Positions 46,635-55,656 of a stretch of 64,000 nt of DNA are shown one piece after another. Both the position numbers and the translations under genes were made by a program. The stretch covers positions 1 to 64,000 of the forward strand of contig JAEZZI010000030.1 in the NCBI GenBank assembly GCA_023418595.1. Direction: 5' to 3'. Each line of letters begins with the position of its first letter. The stretch's first letter is position 1. This DNA comes from Pseudomonadota bacterium. Lineage in GTDB: Bacteria; Pseudomonadota; Alphaproteobacteria; Sphingomonadales; Sphingomonadaceae. The notes beneath the pieces were generated by a model. It ran no database searches. It saw only the letters and a program-made list of their open reading frames with translations, and was not told the origin of the DNA.

Positions 46635-48674
46635 ATGGCGAAGGCAAACACGGCGGACGCGGCCGACACGAATGAAGGCGGCGATGCACCGCTCATTGAC
46701 CTGAACGAAGGGTCGATCAAGAAGCTCGTCGCGCGCGCGAAAAAGCGTGGTTACATCACCGTCGATCAACTGAACGAGATGCTGCCGCAGGACCAGATGT
46801 CCTCGGAACAGATCGAAGACGTCATGGCGGCGCTCAACGATATGGGCGTCAATGTCGTCGAGAATGAAGAGGCCGGCGAGGACGGCGAATCCGAGGAGGA
46901 AACGCCTGACGAAATCGACGGCAACGACAATTCGGACGGCTCCGCGCCTGCGTTCGAGGCGCCGAAGAAAAAGGAAACCGTCGATCGCACCGACGATCCG
47001 GTTCGCATGTACCTGCGCGAAATGGGCGCGGTCGAACTGCTCAGCCGCGAAGGTGAAATCGCCATCGCCAAGCGGATCGAGGCGGGTCGCGACACGATGA
47101 TCCTGGGGCTGTGCGAATCGCCGATCACGTTCAACGCGATCATCGGCTGGTCGACCGCGCTCAACGAAGGCACGATGCAGCTGCGCGAGATTCTCGATCT
47201 CGATGCGATGCTGTCGAAAGACCCCGCGCCCGAATCGCTGACCGAAGACGGCGAAGAGGACGACGACGGCGAGATTTCGGAAAAGAATGCCGGTCCTTCC
47301 TACAAGGAAGAGGAAGAGGTCGAAGAGGAATCCGCGTCGGACGATGACGAGGATTCAATGACCGAACGCCGCGCCAAGCGTCCGTCGGACGACGAGGAAG
47401 AAGACAACACCCTCTCCCTCGCGCAGATGGAAGAAACGCTGAAGCCCCAGGCGCTCGAGAAATTCGCCAACATCACCGCGCTCTACAAGAAATTCTCGAA
47501 GGTCCAGCAGCAGCGTCTCGACGCAATGTCGGCGGGCGGCGAGATGTCGGCGGCGGACGAACGCAAATATCAGAAATTGCGCGAAGAATTGACCGCAGAG
47601 GTCGAAAGCGTCCAGTTTCACAACGCCAAGATCGAATATCTTGTCGATCAGCTCTATTCGTTCAATCGTCGCCTGACGACGTTGGGTGGCCAGATGCTGC
47701 GGCTCGCTGAGCGGCACAAGGTGCCGCGCAAAGCGTTTCTCGACGCCTATGTCGGCAACGAACTCGACGAGAATTTCCTCGCCAGTGTCGAGGGCATCGA
47801 CAAGAAATGGAAGGCGTTCGCCGAGAACGAAGCCGCCGGCGTCGATCGCATCCGCACCGAAATCGCCGAGATTTCGCAGGCTACCGGTATGGCGCTGGGC
47901 GAATTCCGCCGCATCGTCAACACAGTGCAAAAGGCCGAACGCGAAGCGCGCATCGCCAAGAAGGAAATGGTCGAGGCGAACCTGCGCCTCGTCATCTCGA
48001 TCGCCAAGAAATACACCAATCGCGGCCTGCAATTCCTGGACCTCATCCAGGAGGGCAATATCGGGCTTATGAAGGCGGTCGATAAGTTCGAATACCGCCG
48101 CGGTTACAAATTCAGCACCTATGCCACCTGGTGGATTCGTCAGGCGATTACGCGTTCGATCGCCGATCAGGCGCGCACCATCCGTATTCCGGTGCACATG
48201 ATCGAAACGATCAACAAGCTGGTCCGCACCAGCCGTCAGTTCCTGCACGAACAGGGCCGCGAACCGACGCCGGAGGAAATGGCCGAGCGCCTGTCCATGC
48301 CGCTGGAAAAGGTCCGCAAGGTGATGAAGATCGCCAAGGAACCGATCAGCCTCGAAACGCCGATCGGTGACGAGGAAGATTCGCACCTCGGCGATTTCAT
48401 CGAGGACAAGAACGCGATCATCCCGGTGGATGCGGCGATTCAGGCGAACCTCAAGGAAACGGTCACCCGCGTCCTTGCCAGCCTCACCCCGCGCGAGGAA
48501 CGCGTGCTGCGGATGCGCTTCGGCATCGGCATGAACACCGATCACACGCTCGAAGAGGTCGGCCAGCAGTTCAGCGTGACGCGCGAACGCATCCGCCAGA
48601 TCGAGGCGAAGGCGCTCCGCAAGTTGAAGCACCCCAGCCGCAGCCGCAAGATGCGGTCGTTCCTCGACCAGTAA
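46635..48674 (+). CDS. rpoD: RNA polymerase primary sigma factor (sigma-70)
   Basis: 679 residues. Region 1.1 (about 15-95), region 1.2 (PVRMYLREMGAVELLSREGEIAIAKRIE), a long acidic non-conserved insert (about 195-260, runs of Glu and Asp), then regions 2-4: RLVISIAKKYTNRGLQFLDL, TYATWWIRQAITRSIADQ, the region 3 segment and the helix-turn-helix VTRERIRQIEAKALRKL. Directs RNA polymerase to housekeeping promoters. 31 bases after dnaG, followed by a terminator. Confidence 0.98.
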   Translation: MAKANTADAADTNEGGDAPLIDLNEGSIKKLVARAKKRGYITVDQLNEMLPQDQMSSEQIEDVMAALNDMGVNVVENEEAGEDGESEEETPDEIDGNDNSDGSAPAFEAPKKKETVDRTDDPVRMYLREMGAVELLSREGEIAIAKRIEAGRDTMILGLCESPITFNAIIGWSTALNEGTMQLREILDLDAMLSKDPAPESLTEDGEEDDDGEISEKNAGPSYKEEEEVEEESASDDDEDSMTERRAKRPSDDEEEDNTLSLAQMEETLKPQALEKFANITALYKKFSKVQQQRLDAMSAGGEMSAADERKYQKLREELTAEVESVQFHNAKIEYLVDQLYSFNRRLTTLGGQMLRLAERHKVPRKAFLDAYVGNELDENFLASVEGIDKKWKAFAENEAAGVDRIRTEIAEISQATGMALGEFRRIVNTVQKAEREARIAKKEMVEANLRLVISIAKKYTNRGLQFLDLIQEGNIGLMKAVDKFEYRRGYKFSTYATWWIRQAITRSIADQARTIRIPVHMIETINKLVRTSRQFLHEQGREPTPEEMAERLSMPLEKVRKVMKIAKEPISLETPIGDEEDSHLGDFIEDKNAIIPVDAAIQANLKETVTRVLASLTPREERVLRMRFGIGMNTDHTLEEVGQQFSVTRERIRQIEAKALRKLKHPSRSRKMRSFLDQ

Positions 48675-48680
48675 GTAGAA

Positions 48681-48708
48681 GAGGCCTCGCTCCGGCGGGG
48701 CCTTTTTC
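48681..48708 (+). terminator. Rho-independent terminator of rpoD
   Basis: Arms AGGCCTCGC (48682-48690) and GCGGGGCCT (48695-48703) form a 9-bp stem with one G-T pair, followed by a T-run. It lies just after the rpoD stop. Confidence 0.88.
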
Positions 48709-48730
48709 TACGGTCTCCGACCTTCCACGT

Positions 48731-49117
48731 TCAGGCGGCCATGCCCTCGCTCGCCTGCCTGGCGCTGGCACGAAACAGCGCCGCCGAACTCAGCCACAAT
48801 GTCAAAAACACACTGGTCGCGATCAAGACGCGTCTTGCGCCTTCGGGCGTGGTCGAGGGCGCCGTCAGGATCACCACCGCCAGCCAGGCCTGAATCGCCG
48901 CTACCGCCAGCATCGCCCGTGCCATGTCCTTCGCGCGAAACCGCGCGACGAACGCGCAAGCCGCAGCGGTGACAACAACGCCGAAATAGCCGAGATTGGA
49001 CGGATCGTCCTCTCCGACGATGCCCACGGCGACGTTCACCCAACAGACCAGAAACCCGGCCAACAGCGCCGCGGCACCACCGAGCCGATATGATGTCGTT
49101 CCCGTATGCGTCGTCAT
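48731..49117 (-). CDS. Small four-helix membrane protein of unknown function
   Basis: 128 residues with four hydrophobic segments (near 12-32, 42-58, 67-84 and 95-112), an integral inner-membrane protein. The pattern, with short charged loops (RFRAKDMAR, PSTTPEGARR), does not match a family I can name. It faces rpoD across the terminator. Confidence 0.65.
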   Translation of the reverse strand: MTTHTGTTSYRLGGAAALLAGFLVCWVNVAVGIVGEDDPSNLGYFGVVVTAAACAFVARFRAKDMARAMLAVAAIQAWLAVVILTAPSTTPEGARRVLIATSVFLTLWLSSAALFRASARQASEGMAA

Positions 49118-49267
49118 TCCCTGCCTCCCTCGCGCAAGTCGAAGGCTTCACCCTGTCCGAAGCGTGGGTGAGCGGCATGAGCGCGTTGTGAGGAATTGGC
49201 GAAATCGAACGAGGTTCGGGGGGTGACGGGGCTGTAAAGCCATCGCCCCCTTCTGAAACGCGCAACG

Positions 49268-49293
49268 CCCGGCAGTGGTGGGTCACTGCCGGG
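49268..49293. terminator. Perfect 10-bp hairpin in a 295-base gene-free stretch
   Basis: CCCGGCAGTG (49268-49277) and CACTGCCGGG (49284-49293) with a 6-base loop. No T-run follows, so termination is uncertain. It lies 120 bases past the end of the autotransporter gene. Nothing else recognisable is in 49118-49412. Confidence 0.45.
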
Positions 49294-49412
49294 ACGCGCC
49301 GGGCGACAATGGGGCATCGCCCGCTTGGGAAGGCACCTGTATTTCGGGTCATCAGGCGCCAATCCCGATCGAGGGGGTGGACCGGGGTCCCTCGACCGGA
49401 AACCTTGAGTGT

Positions 49413-50549
49413 CTAGAAATGAAAACCGACCCCGGCATTGTAGCTGACCTCGCCGCGCCGAGTGTCCATCGCGGCACCGGCACGGAACACCGCTGGTCGG
49501 TCGCTTTCGGTCGCTTTCGAAACGCCCAGTGCGAACGCGACCTCTCCGCCATGTCCGCCGATTGCCGCGCCCGCCATGCCCTTGCCGGGAAGGAAACTCT
49601 GCGGAAGCCCCGACAGTGCCGATCCATTGGCGGCCAGCGCGTTCATATCGGCGCGCAGCATCCGGTTATTGTCGGCCATCAATTCGCGCGTCGCCGCCAT
49701 GCTGGTGTCGAACATCGCCGCCACCGATTGGTCGGTATAACCGCGAGCGGCATCCAGCGTGGCACGCGCCAGTCGCTCGGCCTGGCCCACGCTGGCCGCA
49801 TCGTTGGATGCGACGCCATCGGCGATTCCGGTCAGGCGGCGGTCGCCGTCGGTCCCGGCCAGGCTGACCACCGATCCGCCGGTCTGCGCGCCGACGCTGA
49901 TGACGCCGGTCGCGGCATCCTGACGGACCAGCCCCACGCGCCCGGCCTCGACATCGGCGCGCAACGTGGTGCTGTGGTCGAGGGCAAGCACCGCCGTCGC
50001 CTGGGCGCTATCGATCCGGGTCGAATGATCGGCAAGTCGCGCATCCTGCTCGACATCCTTGGCGACACCCGCGGCGACATCGACCTCCAGCCGTCCTACC
50101 CGCCCGTCCAGTCCGGCGATGGCACGTCCACTGGCGTCGATCAGGTTTTCATGGTCGGCCAGGATGATATCCTGTTCGCGATTGCGCTCGACGGCTGCCG
50201 CGACGTCGATTTCGACCCCGCCGACGCGCACGTCCAGATCGGTAATCGCCTGCACATTGGCGTCGATCCGCGCATTCGTATTGGCCAGCGCGTTGTCGAG
50301 CAGGTTGATACGGGCATCGGCATCGACCTGTGCCGCGATCACCCCGGACAGATTGGCGTCGATGTCGACCAGTCGCCCCTCGATCAGCGTCAGGCGCCCG
50401 GCGTTCACCGTCACCCGCGCATCGATGTCGAGCAGGGTCGCGTCGATCGAGATCAGCTGCGCCGATGCGGGCGCTGCGATGAAGCTGACGGCGATGGCGA
50501 CCAGGCTGGCGGGTATGGGGCGGAGATAGCGTTGACGGGGCATGGGCAT
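49413..50549 (-). CDS. Short trimeric autotransporter (YadA-type adhesin)
   Basis: 378 residues from ATG 50549 after AAGG. Signal peptide to about residue 30 (PASAQ). Residues 31-200 are a coiled-coil stalk with repeated I/V-D-A and R-V/L-x-x-L/V-E patterns and no globular head. A YadA-type neck follows at about 237-256 (RRLTGIADGVASNDAASVGQ). The C-terminal ~75 residues form the YadA anchor (four outer-membrane strands), ending in the aromatic GVGFHF. It should trimerise and insert in the outer membrane. An adhesin without a head is unusual; it may be a minimal anchor or linker. Confidence 0.85.
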   Translation of the reverse strand: MPMPRQRYLRPIPASLVAIAVSFIAAPASAQLISIDATLLDIDARVTVNAGRLTLIEGRLVDIDANLSGVIAAQVDADARINLLDNALANTNARIDANVQAITDLDVRVGGVEIDVAAAVERNREQDIILADHENLIDASGRAIAGLDGRVGRLEVDVAAGVAKDVEQDARLADHSTRIDSAQATAVLALDHSTTLRADVEAGRVGLVRQDAATGVISVGAQTGGSVVSLAGTDGDRRLTGIADGVASNDAASVGQAERLARATLDAARGYTDQSVAAMFDTSMAATRELMADNNRMLRADMNALAANGSALSGLPQSFLPGKGMAGAAIGGHGGEVAFALGVSKATESDRPAVFRAGAAMDTRRGEVSYNAGVGFHF

Positions 50550-50805
50550 CGACCTTCGAATTGGGTTGCCCCGACATTAGGGATGGGCAGCTTTCGACCC
50601 TGCTCTGTCGCCGCCAATCGTCTGTTTCGTAATTCGCGCGCTCCTCCGCGTCGTGCGACGTGATGTGGCCGCAAAAACTGCTCCGTATCGGATCGATGGA
50701 GCCCCGAACGACGCAATCGGCAGCGAATCGGACGCTTTGGTGATCGACGTGAAATGCACGAGCGCGAAAACATGGGCCGACCCGCACCATCGAAGGCGCA
50801 CTGAC

Positions 50806-51720
50806 ATGGCCACGAACCTCTCCACTCCGCACGGCACCAATGATCTCGCCTGCGTCACCGCGTCGAACCTCGTTCGTAATTTTGGCGAATGGCAGGACCG
50901 CGCGCTGGGCGAGCCCGTCTATATCCTGCATCGTGGGCGGCCCAAGCTGGCACTCGCCTCTATCGACTTTCTGGCGCGGCTGACGCGTAGCGCCGGAAGC
51001 GGCGACACCGCCGCCGCGTTGATCGATGCGTTCGACGAACCCGTGCTGCTGTTCGACGAAGAGGCCCGACTGTCCCGCCGCAACCGCGCGGCCGACAGTT
51101 ATTTCGGACTGGCGGGCGGTGTCGGCGGCTTCGGCATGAGCGCCGATCGTCCTGCGGAAAGCGCGATCCTGCAGCTGGCCCGCCGCGTTACCCATCACCG
51201 CATTGCGGAGCGGCTGGACGTCGCCATCGCCGCGCAATCCGAACGCCGTGTGGAAATCAGCGCGTCGCCGCTTGCGGGTGGCGCGATTGTCGTCGTCCGC
51301 GATGTGTCGCTGCGCGAAGCCCATGCCCGCAGTGCAGCCCTGGTCGAAGCGACGACCGGCGCGATCGATGGTCAGCAGAGCCTTGCGACCGCCACTCTGA
51401 ACCAGCGCGGCCATGTCGCCCTGCCCTCGCTATCGCTGGCGCGGATGACGGGCGTTCCTGCGGATCAACTGGGCGCTACCCGCTTCGCGTCGCTGTTCGA
51501 TGTCGGCACGCGAGTCGCGGTCGGGGATGCGGTCGAACGCGTGCTGCGCGGCGGCGACACAGAAAACCTGTCGGCAGAATTGCTGGTTGATGGGTCCAGT
51601 CGCCGCGCGGTCACGCTCAGCCTGTCGGCAATCGTGACACGATTGGGCGTCGAAGGCGCCATCGCGCTGGTTACCGCCGATGGCAATGGCGCCGAAGCGT
51701 GCCGAACGAAAGGCGGTTGA
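50806..51720 (+). CDS. Phd/YefM-like domain fused to PAS-type sensor
   Basis: 304 residues from ATG 50806 with GAAGG about 10 bases upstream. Residues ~15-56 (VTASNLVRNFGEWQDRALGE through ASIDFL) strongly resemble the N-terminal DNA-binding half of Phd/YefM antitoxins. The rest contains two PAS-like regions (LIDAFDEPVLLFDEEARLSRRNRAA and VEATTGAIDGQQ through the C-terminus). No toxin gene is adjacent. It may be a sensory regulator that has reused an antitoxin-type DNA-binding fold (inference). Confidence 0.65.
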   Translation: MATNLSTPHGTNDLACVTASNLVRNFGEWQDRALGEPVYILHRGRPKLALASIDFLARLTRSAGSGDTAAALIDAFDEPVLLFDEEARLSRRNRAADSYFGLAGGVGGFGMSADRPAESAILQLARRVTHHRIAERLDVAIAAQSERRVEISASPLAGGAIVVVRDVSLREAHARSAALVEATTGAIDGQQSLATATLNQRGHVALPSLSLARMTGVPADQLGATRFASLFDVGTRVAVGDAVERVLRGGDTENLSAELLVDGSSRRAVTLSLSAIVTRLGVEGAIALVTADGNGAEACRTKGG

Positions 51721-51834
51721 TGCAAGGTTAAGCGCGGATCAACCACGTCTTTACGTGCTTCGGTATAGAGGTTGGGTGCAATCTCCCGTTCGACCGGCCA
51801 ATCGGGCCGTCGCCGTTCAGGGATCAGGAGACCA

Positions 51835-52500
51835 ATGGCGTTGGATCGCGCACAAACCAACCGTAATGCCGACGCTTCGTCTGCGCTGTTCGCGCTGGTC
51901 GATGCCGACGGCACGCGCGCCCATCCCCATGCTGCCGCGCTGGCGCAGCCAGGTGCCGATCCGCGCGACCTGGCCGATGCGGTGCATCTTATTTGCAGTC
52001 TTCACGGGCGGCATCCAGGACTGGTCGATCATTCGGTCCAGCATAGCAACATCGACGGCGCGAACGGCTGGCTCGACACGGTCTCCATCGCCTTTGCAGA
52101 GGAACGCGCGCGCATCGTCGCGCTCGCGGTCGCAGCGGGTCCGCTGCCATCGACGCCGGGCCAGGCCGAATCCGAAGCGACGGTGACCGCACAACGCCAT
52201 GCGCTCGACATGCTGGCGATGTCCGCCCGCAGCGGTTGTTCGCTCGGCGCATCGCTCGCCCTGGTGCTCGACTGGACGGCAATCGGCCGCGTGTTGCAAT
52301 CGGCGGGCGACCGGTTCGGCGTGGAAATGCCGCCCCCCCCTTTCCCCAGCGATACCGACACCGAAACGCTGATCGCCACGATTGGCGGCAGGGCATCGAT
52401 CGACCGCGCGATCCTGTTCGGCGCCCAGCAGTTGCTGGCCCAGCATCGGGGTCTGTTCGATCTTCTCCAGGCACGGGCAGAGGCGCGCGGAGCTCTCTGA
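51835..52500 (+). CDS. Helical protein of unknown function next to moxR
   Basis: 221 residues from ATG 51835 after AGGAG. All-helical and Ala-rich, with no signal peptide or membrane segment. A central stretch AQRHALDMLAMSARSGCSLGASLALVLDW and a C-terminal helix are the best-defined parts. I do not recognise the family. It follows the PAS gene by ~110 bases and precedes moxR by ~75, so it may link the two. Confidence 0.65.
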   Translation: MALDRAQTNRNADASSALFALVDADGTRAHPHAAALAQPGADPRDLADAVHLICSLHGRHPGLVDHSVQHSNIDGANGWLDTVSIAFAEERARIVALAVAAGPLPSTPGQAESEATVTAQRHALDMLAMSARSGCSLGASLALVLDWTAIGRVLQSAGDRFGVEMPPPPFPSDTDTETLIATIGGRASIDRAILFGAQQLLAQHRGLFDLLQARAEARGAL

Positions 52501-52577
52501 TCGCCGTCGGCGCTTGCGCAGCCGCAGTCTCTCCTTCTATTCGCATACCCGACACTCGAAAGATGCGAAGGATGGCC

Positions 52578-53426
52578 ATGCGCTTCGAAGGCACCCAGGA
52601 TTATGTCGCCACCGACGACCTGAAAGTCGCGGTCAACGCCGCGGTGGCGCTGCGCCGTCCGCTGCTGGTCAAGGGCGAGCCCGGCACCGGCAAGACCGTG
52701 CTTGCGCATGAAATCGCCAAGGCGGTGGGCGCGCCACTGATCGAATGGAACGTCAAATCGACGACCAAGGCGCAGCAGGGCCTGTACGAATATGACGCGG
52801 TCGCGCGGCTTCGCGACGGCCAACTGGGCGACGAACGCGTCCACGACATCGGCAACTATATCCGCCGCGGCAAATTGTGGGAGGCGTTCACCGCGCCCGA
52901 ACTCCCCGTCCTGCTGATCGACGAGATCGACAAGGCCGATATCGAGTTTCCCAACGACCTGCTCCAGGAACTCGATCGCATGGAATTCCATGTGTACGAG
53001 ACGAAACAGACGGTCCGCGCGAACGAACGACCGATCGTCGTCATCACCTCGAACAACGAAAAGGAGCTGCCCGACGCGTTCCTGCGCCGCTGTTTCTTCC
53101 ACTACATCAAGTTTCCCGACCGCGAGACGATGCAGGCGATCGTCGACGTTCACTTCCCCGGTATCCAGAAGCTCTTGGTGTCGAAGGCGATGGACGTCTT
53201 CTACGAAATCCGCGATGTGCCGGGACTGAAGAAGAAGCCCAGCACCAGCGAGCTGCTCGACTGGCTGAAACTGTTGCTGCATGAGGACATGCCCCTCGAC
53301 GTCCTGCAATCGCGCGATCCGTCAAAGGCAATCCCTCCCTTGCACGGCGCGCTGCTGAAGAACGAACAGGACGTGATGCTCTTCGAACGCCTGGCCTTCA
53401 TGTCGAGACGACAGCCGGGACGGTAA
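52578..53426 (+). CDS. MoxR-family AAA+ ATPase
   Basis: 282 residues from ATG 52578, chosen for AAGGA seven bases upstream; ATGs at 52563 and 52572 are in frame. Walker A GEPGTGKT (about 35-42), Walker B VLLIDEIDKAD, and sensor-type IVVITSNNEKELPDAFLRRC. MoxR ATPases act as chaperones with von Willebrand A partners, here the CoxE-like gene at 54077. Confidence 0.92.
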   Translation: MRFEGTQDYVATDDLKVAVNAAVALRRPLLVKGEPGTGKTVLAHEIAKAVGAPLIEWNVKSTTKAQQGLYEYDAVARLRDGQLGDERVHDIGNYIRRGKLWEAFTAPELPVLLIDEIDKADIEFPNDLLQELDRMEFHVYETKQTVRANERPIVVITSNNEKELPDAFLRRCFFHYIKFPDRETMQAIVDVHFPGIQKLLVSKAMDVFYEIRDVPGLKKKPSTSELLDWLKLLLHEDMPLDVLQSRDPSKAIPPLHGALLKNEQDVMLFERLAFMSRRQPGR

Positions 53427-53476
53427 CACGGCGCCGTTAAACAAATCTCAGCAACTTCGCCCATATCCTGCCCGGC

Positions 53477-54037
53477 ATGCGGATGTTGTGGGCGTTCCTA
53501 CTCCTGTCGCTGATTGCTGCCGCCCCTGCGCGCGCCAATTCGATCCTCGATTATCGCGGCGAATGCGTGCCGTTCGCGCGCGCGGTGTCGGGGATCCAAA
53601 TCTGGGGCAACGCGTGGACCTGGTGGGATCAGGCGGCGGGGAAATATGAGCGCGGATCGCGACCGCAGGTCGGCGCGGTTCTTGTGTTTGCGAAGACGGA
53701 CCAGCTCCAGCTTGGCCATGTCTCCGTGGTCAGCCGGATCATCGACGACCGGGTTATCATGGTCACCCATGCCAACTGGTCGCGGATCGGCGGGGTGCGG
53801 GGTCAGGTCGAACGCGACGTGACGCTTTACGACGTATCGGCAAAAGGCGACTGGAGCGCGGTCAAAACATGGTATCATGACAATCGCGGACTGGGCGGCA
53901 GCAGCTATCCGGTTTACGGCTTCATCTATGGCGCGCCCGCGGCGGGCGCGAAGGTCGCCCCTGCTCGCCCCTCGCCCGAATTGACCAGCGCTGCGCCCGA
54001 TTTCGTCGGCTCGCTGATCGACGCCTATTCGCGCTGA
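53477..54037 (+). CDS. Exported CHAP-domain cysteine amidase/peptidase
   Basis: 186 residues. Signal peptide (about 1-20, AAAPARA). The CHAP domain has the catalytic Cys in GECVPFAR (about residue 30) and His in LGHVSVV. CHAP enzymes cut peptidoglycan peptides or act as amidases. It sits between moxR and the VWA gene with short spacers on the same strand, so the three may be co-expressed. The substrate is presumably the cell wall (inference). Confidence 0.87.
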   Translation: MRMLWAFLLLSLIAAAPARANSILDYRGECVPFARAVSGIQIWGNAWTWWDQAAGKYERGSRPQVGAVLVFAKTDQLQLGHVSVVSRIIDDRVIMVTHANWSRIGGVRGQVERDVTLYDVSAKGDWSAVKTWYHDNRGLGGSSYPVYGFIYGAPAAGAKVAPARPSPELTSAAPDFVGSLIDAYSR

Positions 54038-54076
54038 GCCGCGCTTGCGCTAAGCCGTCTTCTCGAAAGGCGGTCC

Positions 54077-55255
54077 ATGTTCCACAGCTTCATCGACGAA
54101 CTGCGTGCGGCGGGCATTCCCGCCAGTCTGAAAGAGCATCTGACGCTGCTCGAAGCGCTGGAGCGCGACGTGATCGACCGGACGCCCGAGCAATTCTATT
54201 TCCTGGCTCGTGCGACTTTCGTGAAGGACGAGGGGCTGATCGACCGGTTCGATCAGGTGTTCGCCAAGGTGTTTCGCGGCATCGCCACCAGCCACGCCAA
54301 TCCGAATGCCGAAATCCCCGAAGACTGGCTGCGCGCCGTCGCCGAGAAATATCTGACGCCAGAAGAGATGGCGGCGATCGAATCGCTGGGTTCGTGGGAC
54401 GAGATCATGGAGACGCTCAAACAGCGGCTCGAGGAACAGCAGGGCCGGCATCAGGGCGGCAACAAATGGATCGGGACCGGGGGCACCTCGCCCTATGGCA
54501 ACTCCGGCTACAATCCCGAAGGCGTGCGGATCGGCGGCGAATCCAAGCACAAGCGCGCGCTCAAGGTCTGGGAAAACCGCGAGTTCAAGAATCTCGACAA
54601 CACCCGCGAACTGGGCACCCGCAATATCAAGATAGCGCTCAGGCGCCTGCGTCGGTTCGCTCGCGAGGGGGCGGCCGAAGAAATCGACATCGACGCAACG
54701 ATCGAGGGGACGGCCAAGCAGGGCTGGCTCGACGTGCGAATGCGCCCCGAGCGGCACAATGCGGTCAAATTGCTGCTGTTTCTCGATGTGGGCGGGTCGA
54801 TGGATCCGTTCGTCAAGCTGTGCGAGGAACTGTTCTCCGCCGCGACGAGCGAGTTCAAGAATCTCGAATTCTTCTACTTCCACAATTGCATTTACGAAGG
54901 CGTGTGGAAGGACAATCGGCGGCGCTTTCAGGAGCGCACCCCGACCTTCGACGTGCTCCACAAATTCGGCCACGACTATAAATTGCTGTTCGTCGGTGAT
55001 GCGGCGATGTCGCCTTACGAAATCACCCATCCGGGCGGATCGGTCGAGCATTTCAACGAGGAATCGGGCGCGGTGTGGATGCAGCGCATGATGCACACCT
55101 ATCCCTCTGCTGCCTGGCTGAATCCGGTGCCTGAGGCGCAATGGGGCTATTCGCAATCGACGCGGATCATCCGCGAATTGATGACCGACCGGATGTACCC
55201 GCTGACCATCGCGGGACTGGACGACGCGGCGCGCGAATTGAGCCGGAAGAAATAA
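54077..55255 (+). CDS. CoxE-like von Willebrand A domain protein
   Basis: 392 residues. N-terminal helical region, then a basic middle part (SKHKRALKVWENREFKNLDNTRELGTRN shape) and a C-terminal VWA domain with metal motif DVGGSM near 237 and VGDAAMSPYEI. It matches the CoxE/YehP-type proteins that work with MoxR ATPases to mature or remodel target complexes. In many alphaproteobacteria this pair occurs without CO dehydrogenase genes, as here. Confidence 0.9.
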   Translation: MFHSFIDELRAAGIPASLKEHLTLLEALERDVIDRTPEQFYFLARATFVKDEGLIDRFDQVFAKVFRGIATSHANPNAEIPEDWLRAVAEKYLTPEEMAAIESLGSWDEIMETLKQRLEEQQGRHQGGNKWIGTGGTSPYGNSGYNPEGVRIGGESKHKRALKVWENREFKNLDNTRELGTRNIKIALRRLRRFAREGAAEEIDIDATIEGTAKQGWLDVRMRPERHNAVKLLLFLDVGGSMDPFVKLCEELFSAATSEFKNLEFFYFHNCIYEGVWKDNRRRFQERTPTFDVLHKFGHDYKLLFVGDAAMSPYEITHPGGSVEHFNEESGAVWMQRMMHTYPSAAWLNPVPEAQWGYSQSTRIIRELMTDRMYPLTIAGLDDAARELSRKK

Positions 55256-55278
55256 CGGAATTTGACGAACGACCGGAA

Positions 55279-55581
55279 CTAAAGCTGTTCCACCGCCCGC
55301 CGCACACGCCGCAGTGCTTCGCCGTCGCCGAAATGGCGGTGCGATACCGCATCCGCCGCCGCCATCAGGCGGACCGCACCGAAACTCGCCGCCAGTCCTT
55401 TCAGACGAAGTGCGGCGGCTTCCCATTCGCTCTGCGACTGCGCGCGTTGTAGCGACTCGAGCCCGGCTTGCGCCGAGTCGAGAAAAGCACCCCGCAATTC
55501 GGCGATCAGTGCGGGTTCGTCGCCCACTGCTGCCGCCAGCGTCGCATCGATCTGTCCGGGATCATAAGCCATGGCCGGCAT
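55279..55581 (-). CDS. Hpt-like domain protein lacking the phospho-acceptor His
   Basis: 100 residues from ATG 55581, or 97 from ATG 55572; no strong ribosome site is seen. The four-helix Hpt pattern is clear (IDATLAAAVGDEPALIAELRGAFLDSAQAGL, then ALRLKGLAASFGAVRL). Hpt domains have AHxLKG with the phosphorylated His; here it reads ALRLKG, with Leu (CTT) where His (CAT or CAC) is expected. It probably cannot receive phosphate. Divergent from the large coiled-coil gene. Confidence 0.7.
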   Translation of the reverse strand: MPAMAYDPGQIDATLAAAVGDEPALIAELRGAFLDSAQAGLESLQRAQSQSEWEAAALRLKGLAASFGAVRLMAAADAVSHRHFGDGEALRRVRRAVEQL

Positions 55582-55656
55582 GATTAACGCCGAAGTGATT
55601 AAACGATGGTTTCCGTCCCCTGTCCGATCCGCAATTCTCATGTTAGACCTTGGCGC

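Noticed and set aside
49114..49362. 82-codon minus-strand frame in the gene-free stretch after the autotransporter
   Set aside because: No ribosome site, Arg/Pro-rich composition typical of non-coding GC-rich DNA, and it contains a perfect hairpin.
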